From positions 124,001 to 188,000 of the forward strand of contig NZ_BNBZ01000002.1 of the NCBI RefSeq assembly GCF_014656215.1: 64,000 bases of DNA, given 5' to 3'. Shown here one piece after another: positions 21,195-42,983 of this stretch. Within the stretch, counting starts at the first letter, position 1. Every line of letters starts with the position of its first letter. A model generated the notes under the pieces. That model made no database searches. It was not told the origin of the DNA and saw only the letters and a program-made list of their open reading frames with translations. Position numbers and translations under genes: made by a program. Origin of the DNA: Streptomyces zaomyceticus (lineage in GTDB: Bacteria > Actinomycetota > Actinomycetes > Streptomycetales > Streptomycetaceae).

Positions 21195-23063
21195 ATGCCC
21201 ACCCGCAGCCCCCGCTCGGTCGTCACCTTCCCCATCGTGCTGAGGGAACTGACCGTCCTGCGCGCCGTGAACCTCACCCCCGGGATGCGGCGCGTCACCC
21301 TCGGAGGAGCCCAGCTCGACGCCTTCGAGAAGGACGGACTCGAACTCCCCGCCCTGCGCACGGAGGGCTTCGACGACCATGTGAAGTTCTTCTTCGCCGA
21401 CGAGACCGGCCGGCTGGTCCTCCCCGGCCAGAACGTCAGCAGCCTCGACTGGCCCGCCGACGGCCGTCCCGTCGCCAAGGACTACACCCCGGTCCGCCAC
21501 GACACCGAGGCCGGCGAGATCGACTTCGACTTCGTCCGCCACGAGGGCGGTGTCGCCTCCACCTGGGCCGAGCGGGCCGAACCGGGCGACAGCGCGTGGA
21601 TCGCCGGACCGAAGATGTCGCACAGCCACCCCGAGGGCGCCGACTGGCTCCTCGTCGTCGGCGACGAGACCGCCCTGCCCGCCATCGCCCGGTGGCTGGC
21701 CGAGATGCCCGAGGGCACCAGGGCCCGCGTCTACGTCGAGATCGGGGACGACAGCCACCGCCAGGAGCTGCCCACCCGCGCGGACGCCGACATCGTCTGG
21801 CTGTCCCGCAAGGGCGCGCCGGCCGGCACCACGGACCTCCTCGAACAGGCGGTCCGCACCGCCGAGTGGCTGCCGGGCACCGTCTTCGCCTGGGTCGCGG
21901 GAGAGGCCCTCACCCTCAAGGGCATCCGCCGACACCTCGTGACGGAGCGTCAAGTGCACCGTGAGCAGACCCACATCACCGGATACTGGCGCCGGACGGA
22001 ACCGGCGCCGGTCGCCCCGGCGGACGGGACCGTCGCGACGGCCGCCGAGGCAGAGGAGGACGGCGACGCGCACGAGCGGCTGCACGAGCTGACGGACCTC
22101 GCACCCGGCTACGCCATCCGGACGGCCGTCACCCTCGGCCTGTTCGACCTCGTCGACGGCGGAGTCCGCGAGGCGGGCGAGCTGGCCCGCCGGGCCCGGG
22201 CCCACCCGCCCACCCTCAAGGCGCTGCTCGACTACCTCGTCTCGATCGACCTGCTCGCGGCGGGGGAGGACGGCTACCGTCTCACCCCGATCAGCGAGGA
22301 GCTCGTCGAGGACGACCACTCCGCCGACGAGTACCACCTGGAGGGCGCCCAGGCGGCGTTCGACGCCTCGCTCTCGGGGCTGCTCCACACCGTCCGCACC
22401 GGCGAGGCGGGATACCGCACCCTCGCCGGCCGGACCATGACCGCCGCGATGGAGGACGAGCCGAGGCTCGCCGCCACCGCGCGCACCGCCGTCGAGGAGG
22501 AGGCCCGGTGGATCGCCCCCGGTGTGCTCCGGGCCCACGACTGGTCGGCCGTCACCGAGCTGACCGCGACCGGCCACGGCTCGGCGACCGTCGTCAACGC
22601 GCTGGTGAAGGAGTTCCCCGCGCTGCGCGCCCGGATCGCGGCCATGCCGTCGGCCCTGCGTGTGCTGCGTGACCGGATCCTCGACAGCGATGTCCTGCCG
22701 CGGGTCGAGCTGGTCGCCCGGTCCGCGGCCGCTCCGGGCGGTACGGACACGCTGCTGATGTCCCGTCAACTGGAATGGCTCGCCGACGAGGACGCCGTCC
22801 ACGTCCTCTCCGAGGCCGCGGAGTCGCTGACGCCGGGGGGCACGCTGATCCTGGTGGAGATGGTCACGGCGGCCGACGCCGACGACGTCGACGCCGTCCT
22901 GCACCACCTGCGCCTGAAGTGCGCCTTCGGCTCGGGGGTACGGGGAGCCGACGAGGTGTCCGCGCTCGCGGAGCGGGCGGGCCTGGCCGTGAGGTCCCGC
23001 AAGGACATCGGCTGGGACCATCGCCTCTGGGTCCTCGTCCGCCCGGGTTCCTCCGAGGCCTGA
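21195..23063 (+). CDS. Siderophore-interacting FAD reductase fused to degenerate methyltransferase-like domain
   Basis: 622 residues. Residues 1-275 form a ViuB/YqjH-type siderophore-interacting protein, a flavoreductase that releases iron by reducing ferric siderophore in the cytosol. Visible parts include PGMRRVTLGG, KDYTPVRH, STWAERAEPGDSAWIAGPK and AGEALTLKGIRRHL. After an Ala/Glu linker, residues 300-615 resemble a small-molecule O-methyltransferase. There is a winged-helix dimerisation part (APGYAIRTAVTLGLFDLVDG, LDYLVSIDLLAAGEDGYRLT) and a Rossmann-like part (LMSRQLEWLADEDAVHVLSE, TPGGTLILVEMV). The SAM-binding glycine motif, normally like DVGGGTG, reads VTELTATGHGSA, so SAM binding is probably lost. 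The start has AAGGAG upstream. It is the last gene of import operon 1. The first half is a confident call; the role of the second half is unknown. Confidence 0.88.
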   Translation: MPTRSPRSVVTFPIVLRELTVLRAVNLTPGMRRVTLGGAQLDAFEKDGLELPALRTEGFDDHVKFFFADETGRLVLPGQNVSSLDWPADGRPVAKDYTPVRHDTEAGEIDFDFVRHEGGVASTWAERAEPGDSAWIAGPKMSHSHPEGADWLLVVGDETALPAIARWLAEMPEGTRARVYVEIGDDSHRQELPTRADADIVWLSRKGAPAGTTDLLEQAVRTAEWLPGTVFAWVAGEALTLKGIRRHLVTERQVHREQTHITGYWRRTEPAPVAPADGTVATAAEAEEDGDAHERLHELTDLAPGYAIRTAVTLGLFDLVDGGVREAGELARRARAHPPTLKALLDYLVSIDLLAAGEDGYRLTPISEELVEDDHSADEYHLEGAQAAFDASLSGLLHTVRTGEAGYRTLAGRTMTAAMEDEPRLAATARTAVEEEARWIAPGVLRAHDWSAVTELTATGHGSATVVNALVKEFPALRARIAAMPSALRVLRDRILDSDVLPRVELVARSAAAPGGTDTLLMSRQLEWLADEDAVHVLSEAAESLTPGGTLILVEMVTAADADDVDAVLHHLRLKCAFGSGVRGADEVSALAERAGLAVRSRKDIGWDHRLWVLVRPGSSEA

Positions 23064-23067
23064 CACA

Positions 23068-23123
23068 CCGCCGAAGCGCCGACGCCCGCACCCACCAGGG
23101 TGCGGGAGCCGGCGCTTCGGCGG
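23068..23123. terminator. Bidirectional terminator between convergent genes
   Basis: A 14-bp outer stem (CCGCCGAAGCGCCG / CGGCGCTTCGGCGG) and an inner CCCGCACC / GGTGCGGG stem fill nearly the whole 68-nt space between the SIP fusion stop and the stop of the convergent fusion regulator. Confidence 0.85.
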
Positions 23124-23131
23124 GATGGTGC

Positions 23132-24226
23132 TCAGTCCAGGTCGACGAGGACACCCGCGGCGCGGAAGTGGTCCCGCGCGGGGATCTCCCGGCCCTCCTC
23201 GGTGCGGACGAGGGTGGGGACGAGTCCGTGGTTGCCGCCCGTGTGGGCGTCGGCTCCGGTGACGATGACGACTCCCTCGTCCTCGGAGTGGAGCACGAGG
23301 CCGGGAGTGCCGGCGTAGGGGCGCCTCGTCACCGTGGCGGCGAGGATCTCGATCCTGCGCCCCTCGTGGTGGGTGTAGGCGTGCGGGCGGCGCGGTCGCC
23401 TGGCGGCGACGAGCCGCGCGATCTCCTCGGCGGGGCGGGTCCAGTCGACCCGGCCGTCCTCGAAGGAGTCAGCCTGGGCGGGGAGTTCGGGCTCCGGGCG
23501 CGCGATCCGCGTCCCGCCGCCACGGCGTTCGTGCACCACGCCGGCCGGTGCCGGTTCGAGGTGGCTGTGCACCCGGCGGAGCAGGGAGGCCAGTTGCTCG
23601 CGCTCCCCGGCGTCGAGCGGGGCCAGGATCTCGTCGTCCGTCGAGGCGATCTCCGCGCTCAGGTCGGCGAGGTACGTCCTGCCTTCCGGGGTGAGCCGGA
23701 CGACGACGCGTCGGCGGTCCGTCGCGTCGCGGACGCAGTCCACCTGGCCGATGCGGGCGAGATCGTTGACGATCTTCACCAGGTCGCTCGCGTTCATGTC
23801 GAGCCGGGACGCGAGAGCGGTCTTCATCTGCGGGCCGAGGTCGGCCAGCAGGGTCATCACGGTCAGGTGCCAGAGGCGTAACCCGCGGGCCTCCAGCTTG
23901 TCCGTGAGCCGCCGGCGGGCCACCTTGCCGAGCGCGTACATGAGGTACGCGTTGAGGTTCAGCACACTGGGGGGCGTCATGCTCATGGAGCGGGCGCCGG
24001 TGACGGGGGCGGGAGGCGCCTCGCGGGCCGCCGTGGAGCCGGTCGCCTCGGCGACGGCGCGCAGCACGGCCTGGTCCGCGCCGACGGCCGGGTCGAACGT
24101 CAGGTCCGTGTTCGCGAGGGACCTGAAGACCTTCGCCCAGTCGGTCGGCGTGTTCGCTATGCCGACGATGGCGAAGGTCGCGCCCGACGGGTCGTGCGCG
24201 ACACCGTTGACGACCGGTTGCTCCAT
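23132..24226 (-). CDS. Three-part fusion regulator: ACT-like - MarR - formyltransferase C-terminal domain
   Basis: 364 residues. Residues 1-52 (MEQPVVNGVAHDPSGATFAI through the segment ending LANTDLTFD) follow the first ACT unit of aspartokinase. Residues 85-230 are a MarR winged helix, with recognition region SRLDMNASDLVKIVNDLARIG and wing DATDRRRVVVRLTPEG. Residues 255-364 match the C-terminal domain of the neighbouring hydroxyornithine formyltransferase at about half of positions by eye (shared: GTPG, EGVVIV, GADA, NHGL, VRTE, GRE). The catalytic formyltransferase domain is absent. The ATG at 24226 has AGGA 7 nt upstream, and an iron box lies 55 nt upstream. An internal start at the MSM near residue 81 would remove the ACT part. 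Inference: a repressor or activator of siderophore genes that senses a pathway metabolite through borrowed enzyme domains. Confidence 0.85.
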   Translation of the reverse strand: MEQPVVNGVAHDPSGATFAIVGIANTPTDWAKVFRSLANTDLTFDPAVGADQAVLRAVAEATGSTAAREAPPAPVTGARSMSMTPPSVLNLNAYLMYALGKVARRRLTDKLEARGLRLWHLTVMTLLADLGPQMKTALASRLDMNASDLVKIVNDLARIGQVDCVRDATDRRRVVVRLTPEGRTYLADLSAEIASTDDEILAPLDAGEREQLASLLRRVHSHLEPAPAGVVHERRGGGTRIARPEPELPAQADSFEDGRVDWTRPAEEIARLVAARRPRRPHAYTHHEGRRIEILAATVTRRPYAGTPGLVLHSEDEGVVIVTGADAHTGGNHGLVPTLVRTEEGREIPARDHFRAAGVLVDLD

Positions 24227-24280
24227 CGCTGTTCCTCGCTGTCCCCTGGGCTCGGTGGCATCAACTGCCTTGCCCTGCAG

Positions 24281-24299
24281 TTAGGTTGGGTTAACCTAC
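24281..24299. promoter_or_regulatory. Iron box 4, upstream of fusion regulator
   Basis: TTAGGTTGGGTTAACCTAC matches the iron box well, with a strong left arm and minor right-arm differences. It lies 55 nt upstream of the fusion regulator start on the minus strand. Confidence 0.83.
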
Positions 24300-24313
24300 C
24301 CAACACTCACGGA

Positions 24314-24345
24314 GGGGCCGCCACGCGTGCGCGTTCGGCGGCCCC
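24314..24345. terminator. Terminator after the formyltransferase gene
   Basis: Perfect 9-bp inverted repeat GGGGCCGCC / GGCGGCCCC with a 14-nt loop, just past the formyltransferase stop. It separates that gene from the fusion regulator promoter, so the two minus-strand genes are probably separate transcripts. Confidence 0.65.
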
Positions 24346-24371
24346 GGTCGACGTGTGCTGTCTCCGGCCCG

Positions 24372-25319
24372 TCAGGGGCGGCCGGTGAGGTAGCCGCCCA
24401 TGGAGGTGAAGTACTCGGTCGCGGGCAGCTCGCGGCCGTCCTCCGTACGGACCCGGGTGATGGCCAGGCCGTGGTTGCGGCCGGTGCGCGCGTCGGCCCC
24501 GGCGACGATGACGACGCCCTCGCCCTCGCGGTAGAAGATCCGGCCGGGCGTGCCGCCGTACCGGCCCTCGGAGACCACGGCGGAGAGGACTTCGAGTCGC
24601 TTGCCCCGGTGGAAGGTGAAGGCGCTCGGGTACGGCGCGGACTGGGCGCGCACCAGGCGCTCCAGGACGTCGGCGGGCCAGTTCCAGTCGATCCGGATGT
24701 CCTCCTCGGCCCGCTTGTGGAAGAAGCTGGCCCGGGAGCGGTCCTGCCGGGTGAACTCGGCCGTGCCGGAGGCGATCCGGTCGAGGGCGTCGATGGTCAC
24801 CGGGGCGATGAGGTCGACCGTCTTGTGGAAGAGGTCGGTCGTCGTGTCGGTGGGGCCGACGGGGACGGCGTGCTGCTGGACGATGTCGCCGGCGTCGAGC
24901 ACCTCGTCCATCATGTGGGCGGTGACGCCGACTTCGGACTCGCCGTTGACGAGGGCCCAGATCAGGGGCGAGAACCCGGCGTACTTGGGCAGCAGCGAGT
25001 CATGGATGTTCAGCGTCCCGTGGCGCGGCAGGTTGTAGATGTGCGGCGGGATCCACGTACGCCAGTTGTTGGCGACGATGATGTCCGGGTCGGCCTCCTT
25101 GAGGCGCGCGAACAGCTCCTCGTCGTCGGGCCTGTTGCGGATGACGACGGGGACGCCGTGCTCCTCCGCCAGGTCGGCGACCGAGTCGCTCCAGATCTTC
25201 TCGTAGGCGTGCTCGCTCTTGGGGTGCGTCACGACGAGTACGACGTCGTGTTCGGAGTCCAGGAGCGCTTGGAGGGTGCGATGGCCCCAGGTCTGATAGC
25301 CGAACATGACGACCCGCAT
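24372..25319 (-). CDS. N5-hydroxyornithine formyltransferase (methionyl-tRNA formyltransferase-like)
   Basis: 315 residues in two domains. The N-terminal catalytic domain carries the formyl-transfer triad of the family: Asn and His in NIHDSLLPKYAG, and Asp in the LDAGDI segment. The C-terminal Formyl_trans_C domain begins near DWNWPADVL. In siderophore clusters such as coelichelin (CchA), this family uses 10-formyl-tetrahydrofolate to formylate N5-hydroxyornithine, giving one hydroxamate iron ligand. The neighbouring ornithine N5-monooxygenase supports that role over tRNA formylation. It has its own weak iron box 39-57 nt upstream. The adjacent fusion regulator carries a sister copy of its C-terminal domain. 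Confidence 0.92.
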   Translation of the reverse strand: MRVVMFGYQTWGHRTLQALLDSEHDVVLVVTHPKSEHAYEKIWSDSVADLAEEHGVPVVIRNRPDDEELFARLKEADPDIIVANNWRTWIPPHIYNLPRHGTLNIHDSLLPKYAGFSPLIWALVNGESEVGVTAHMMDEVLDAGDIVQQHAVPVGPTDTTTDLFHKTVDLIAPVTIDALDRIASGTAEFTRQDRSRASFFHKRAEEDIRIDWNWPADVLERLVRAQSAPYPSAFTFHRGKRLEVLSAVVSEGRYGGTPGRIFYREGEGVVIVAGADARTGRNHGLAITRVRTEDGRELPATEYFTSMGGYLTGRP

Positions 25320-25357
25320 CGGGTTCCTCCTCGGAAGAGCGATTGACCGTCAGCAAG

Positions 25358-25376
25358 TAAAGCAAGGCTTACCTAA
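25358..25376. promoter_or_regulatory. Iron box 5 (weak left arm), upstream of formyltransferase
   Basis: TAAAGCAAGGCTTACCTAA has a perfect right half and a poorer left half. It lies 39 nt upstream of the formyltransferase start in the 240-bp divergent region that also holds iron box 6. Confidence 0.68.
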
Positions 25377-25460
25377 CAGTGCAACTGGCTTGATTTATGC
25401 GCTTGTTCGGGCCGCACTTCTTCGGCATGTCCGCTTTGCCCCGTCGACAGCATCGTCAGA

Positions 25461-25479
25461 TCAGGTTAGCTTTACCTAA
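25461..25479. promoter_or_regulatory. Iron box 6, upstream of ornithine monooxygenase
   Basis: TCAGGTTAGCTTTACCTAA lies 81 nt before the monooxygenase start. It probably governs the whole plus-strand run of monooxygenase, binding protein 2, NRPS 2 and MbtH-2. Confidence 0.85.
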
Positions 25480-25559
25480 GTTCTGCTCGGCTGCCGGCAC
25501 CACCGGTGTGCCCGATGCCCCCTTCCCCCTCAGCCTCTTTCCCGCACGATGGGAGTGAC

Positions 25560-26957
25560 ATGTCGCAGGTTCCTCCTGGTGACGCACCTCTGGTCCACGA
25601 CCTCATAGGCATCGGCTTCGGGCCGTCCAATGTGGCCATGGCGATAGCGCTCAGCGAGCACAACGCACGCGTCGGAAGGCAGGAAGCGGTCACCGCCCAC
25701 TTCTTCGAGCGTCAGCCGCGTTTCGGCTGGCACCGCGGCATGCTGATCGACGACGCGACCATGCAGGTGTCCTTCCTCAAGGACCTGGTGACGCTCCGCA
25801 ACCCGACCAGCGAATACAGCTTCCTCTGCTACCTGCAGAGCAAGGGCCGGCTGATCGACTTCGTCAATCACAAGAACCTCTTCCCGCTGCGCGTCGAGTT
25901 CCACGACTACTTCGAGTGGGCCGCGTCCAAGGTCGACGACATGGTCTCGTACGGCCACGAGATCATCTCCGTGGAGCCCGTCGAGCGCGACGGCGTCGTG
26001 GAGTACCTCGACGTGACGGCCCGCTCCGGAGACGAGCTGGTCGTCCACCGCGCCCGAAACCTCGTCCTCGGTACGGGACTTCGCCCGAAGATGCCCGAGG
26101 GCGTCGAGCGGAGCGACCGCGTCTGGCACAACTCCGACCTGCTCGCCAAGGTCGAGGGCCTGGAGGGGACGAACCCCGAGCGGATCGTCGTCGTGGGCGC
26201 CGGACAAAGCGCCGCCGAGAACGTCGCCTATCTGCACCGGCGCTTCCCCGAGGCCGAGATCTGCGCCGTCTTCTCGCGCTACGGATACAGCCCCGCCGAC
26301 GACAGCGCCTTCGCCAACCGGATCTTCGACCCCGAGGCCGTCGACGAGTACTTCACGGCTCCCGACGACATCAAGCGCAAGCTGATGGACTATCACGGGA
26401 ACACCAACTACTCCGTGGTGGACATCGACCTCATCGACGACCTGTACCGGCAGGCATACCAGGAGAAGGTCCTCGGCACCGAGCGGCTGCGCTTCATCAA
26501 CATCTCCCGGCTCACCGGCGTGGAGGACGGCCCGGACAAGGTCCGTGCCTTCGTGACCTCCCTCGTCACCGGCGAGGAGTCCGTCCTCGAAGCCGACGTC
26601 GTCGTCTACGCCACGGGCTACACCCCCGCCGAACCCCTCGGCCTCCTCGGTCCGGTCGGCGACCGCTGCCACCGCGACGAGCGGGGCCGGGTCCGGGTCG
26701 AGCGGGACTACCGCCTCGCCACCGACCCCGAACTCCGGTGCGGGATCTACCTCCAGGGCGGCACCGAGCACACCCACGGCATCACGTCCTCGCTGCTCTC
26801 CAACACCGCGATCAGGGTCGGTGAGATCCTCGCCTCGGTCCTCGACCGGGCCGGGGAGACCGGCGCCGGCGCCGCGTCCGAAGAGGTCGCCGACAGCACC
26901 GCCGCCGCCCCCGTCGAAAGCGCCGCCCTGGTCGACGGCGTCGGCACGCCCCGCTAG
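25560..26957 (+). CDS. L-ornithine N5-monooxygenase
   Basis: 465-residue flavin N-hydroxylating monooxygenase of the SidA/PvdA/CchB family. It uses FAD, NADPH and O2 to make N5-hydroxyornithine. The FAD site is GIGFGPSNVAMA (near residue 17), the NADPH site VVVGAGQSAAENVA, the substrate region DDSAFANRIFDPEAVDEYF and NTNYSVVD, and the late motif VYATGYTP. The start at 25560 has GGGAG 5 nt upstream; an in-frame ATG further upstream lacks both a ribosome site and homology. About 40 residues of Ala/Glu-rich tail follow the conserved part. It supplies the hydroxamate building block for NRPS 2, and perhaps for the unseen part of NRPS 1. Confidence 0.96.
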   Translation: MSQVPPGDAPLVHDLIGIGFGPSNVAMAIALSEHNARVGRQEAVTAHFFERQPRFGWHRGMLIDDATMQVSFLKDLVTLRNPTSEYSFLCYLQSKGRLIDFVNHKNLFPLRVEFHDYFEWAASKVDDMVSYGHEIISVEPVERDGVVEYLDVTARSGDELVVHRARNLVLGTGLRPKMPEGVERSDRVWHNSDLLAKVEGLEGTNPERIVVVGAGQSAAENVAYLHRRFPEAEICAVFSRYGYSPADDSAFANRIFDPEAVDEYFTAPDDIKRKLMDYHGNTNYSVVDIDLIDDLYRQAYQEKVLGTERLRFINISRLTGVEDGPDKVRAFVTSLVTGEESVLEADVVVYATGYTPAEPLGLLGPVGDRCHRDERGRVRVERDYRLATDPELRCGIYLQGGTEHTHGITSSLLSNTAIRVGEILASVLDRAGETGAGAASEEVADSTAAAPVESAALVDGVGTPR

Positions 26958-27068
26958 CGTCACCCCCCCCGTCCCACCCCCCACGCAAGAAAAGCCACTT
27001 CCCGCCCGGCGGCACCGTCCGCTCCCGGCGGGCAGGGCAGCACCGTGCATCCCCCGAAAGGAACGTCC

Positions 27069-28130
27069 GTGTCCGCTGGTACACGTCCCGCTCTGGCGCG
27101 GTTCGCCAGATCCGCTCCCCGTGTGGCCGTCCTCGCGGTGGCGGCCCTCGCTCTCGCCGCCTGCGGCGGAGGGACCGAGAAGTCCGAGTCGCCGTCCGCC
27201 ACCACCTCCTCGGCCGCGTCCGACGGCGGTTCCAAGCCCGCCGCGTTCCCCGTCACGGTCGAGCACAAGTACGGCTCCACGACGATCGACAAGGAGCCGA
27301 AGACGATCGTCACCCTCGGCCTCTCCGACCAGGACGCGGTGCTCGCGCTCGGCGTCAAGCCGGCCGGCGCGGTCGACTGGTTCAAGGAGACGCCGTACGG
27401 GAAGTGGCCCTGGACCAAGGACAAGTGGGGCTCGGACAAGCCGCAGATCGTCGGCGAGCGCGACGAGTACAACATCGAGAAGATCGCGGCGCTCAAGCCG
27501 GATCTGGTCATCGCCCAGTACTCGGGGATGAAGAAGGAGCAGTACGACACGCTCTCCAAGTTCACCAAGGTCGTCGCCCAGCCCAAGGACCACCCGGACT
27601 ACGGCGCCCCCTGGCAGACGATGACCCAGCAGATCGGCAAGGCGCTCGGCAAGGACGCCGAGGCCACCAAGCTGATCGCGGACATCGACGCCCGGTTCAA
27701 GGCCGCCCGCGACAAGCACCCCGAGTGGGCCACCAAGACCCTCGCGGTCGCCGACAGCTTCGAGGCAGGCAAGTACTCGGCGTTCACGAAGACCGACCCC
27801 AAGTCGATCTTCTTCCAGGAGCTCGGCTTCAAGCTCAAGCCGGAGATCGACACCCTGGCCAAGCCGGGCTTCAACGTCGCCGAACTCAGCGCCGAGAAGC
27901 TCAACGTCCTCGACGTCGACCGGCTCGTCTGGGTGACCTCCAGCACCGAGGCCAACGACCGCATCAAGGCCGAGCCGCTCTACAAGAAGCTCAAGGTCAA
28001 CCAGGAGAAGCGCGACCTGTTCGTGCCGTACCAGAACCCGGACATCGGCGCCGCGTTCTCCTTCAACACCGTTCTGTCGATCCCGTACGCCATCGACGAG
28101 ATCGAGCCGCTTCTCGCGGCTGTCAAGTGA
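27069..28130 (+). CDS. Ferric-siderophore binding lipoprotein 2
   Basis: 353-residue extracellular binding protein with a GTG start (AAAGGA 7 nt upstream), a signal peptide and a lipobox ALAAC. A Ser/Thr-rich linker leads into a class III binding fold (TIVTLGLSDQDAVLALGVKP, KPDLVIAQYSG, SFEAGKYSAF). It differs clearly from binding protein 1. It lies between the monooxygenase and NRPS 2 and has no permease beside it; import operon 2 (46830-49971) lacks a binding protein and is its likely partner. Its linkage to NRPS 2 suggests specificity for the hydroxamate siderophore. Confidence 0.94.
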   Translation: MSAGTRPALARFARSAPRVAVLAVAALALAACGGGTEKSESPSATTSSAASDGGSKPAAFPVTVEHKYGSTTIDKEPKTIVTLGLSDQDAVLALGVKPAGAVDWFKETPYGKWPWTKDKWGSDKPQIVGERDEYNIEKIAALKPDLVIAQYSGMKKEQYDTLSKFTKVVAQPKDHPDYGAPWQTMTQQIGKALGKDAEATKLIADIDARFKAARDKHPEWATKTLAVADSFEAGKYSAFTKTDPKSIFFQELGFKLKPEIDTLAKPGFNVAELSAEKLNVLDVDRLVWVTSSTEANDRIKAEPLYKKLKVNQEKRDLFVPYQNPDIGAAFSFNTVLSIPYAIDEIEPLLAAVK

Positions 28131-28171
28131 CGCCCACCAGCTGACGCGCCACCAGCCAGGAGCTGGCCCGA

Positions 28172-28207
28172 CCGACGGCGTGGCGGAACCTCTCGCCACG
28201 CCGTCGG
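28172..28207 (+). terminator. Hairpin between binding protein 2 and NRPS 2
   Basis: Perfect 14-bp stem CCGACGGCGTGGCG / CGCCACGCCGTCGG with an 8-nt loop, 54 nt before the NRPS 2 start. It may be a leaky terminator or mRNA stabiliser that sets the ratio of binding protein to synthetase. A matching stem precedes NRPS 1. Confidence 0.65.
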
Positions 28208-28261
28208 CGCTTGTGCCGTCACCGCCAGCCACGCACCCCCAGGGAAAGGCCACTTCGTACG

Positions 28262-42555
<14,294 letters not shown>

Positions 42556-42559
<4 letters not shown>

Positions 42560-42765
42560 GCACCAACCCCTTCGAGGACCCGCAGGGCCGCTTCCTGGTT
42601 CTGGTCAACGACGAGAACCAGCACTCGCTGTGGCCCTCCTTCGCCGAGGTTCCCGCCGGATGGCGGACCGTCTTCGGCGAGGACACCCGTGAGGGGTGCC
42701 TGGCCTATGTGGAGTCCCACTGGACCGACCTGCGCCCGGCGAGCCTGATCGCCGTCCAGGACTGA
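42556..42765 (+). CDS. MbtH-like protein 2
   Basis: 69-residue MbtH-family adenylation chaperone ([48 protein letters not shown]). The ATG overlaps the NRPS 2 stop as ATGA, so it is co-translated with its probable client. It is very similar to MbtH-1 at 15671. Confidence 0.97.
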
Positions 42766-42791
42766 CCCGGCCGCTCCACCCGCGCCACCAC

Positions 42792-42833
42792 CGCCGCCGC
42801 CCGCGAGGGGATTCCCTCTCGCGGGCGGCGGCG
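42792..42833 (+). terminator. Terminator of the NRPS 2 operon
   Basis: Perfect 16-bp stem CGCCGCCGCCCGCGAG / CTCGCGGGCGGCGGCG with a 10-nt loop that can pair further (GGG/CCC). It starts 27 nt after the MbtH-2 stop. Confidence 0.88.
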
Positions 42834-42909
42834 TACGTGACTGCCCGGCTCCCGCGCGGGCCGAGGCCCCGCCACCGGTGCGGGCTCCTCGGACCGGCGC
42901 GGGCAGCAC

Positions 42910-42947
42910 GAAGGGGGCGGTACGACGCGCCTCGTACCGCCCCCTTC
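42910..42947. terminator. Second terminator, facing the ABC exporter gene
   Basis: Perfect 16-bp stem GAAGGGGGCGGTACGA / TCGTACCGCCCCCTTC with a 6-nt loop. On the minus strand the stem lies 37 nt beyond the exporter subunit A stop and probably ends that transcript. With the stem at 42792 it insulates two convergent operons. Confidence 0.88.
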
Positions 42948-42983
42948 GGCCGTGACCTCGGTCCCCGGTCGGGGCCACCGGTC

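Noticed and set aside
25506..25559. Upstream start for the ornithine monooxygenase
   Set aside because: The extra 18 residues lack homology and a ribosome site, while ATG 25560 has GGGAG at the right spacing.
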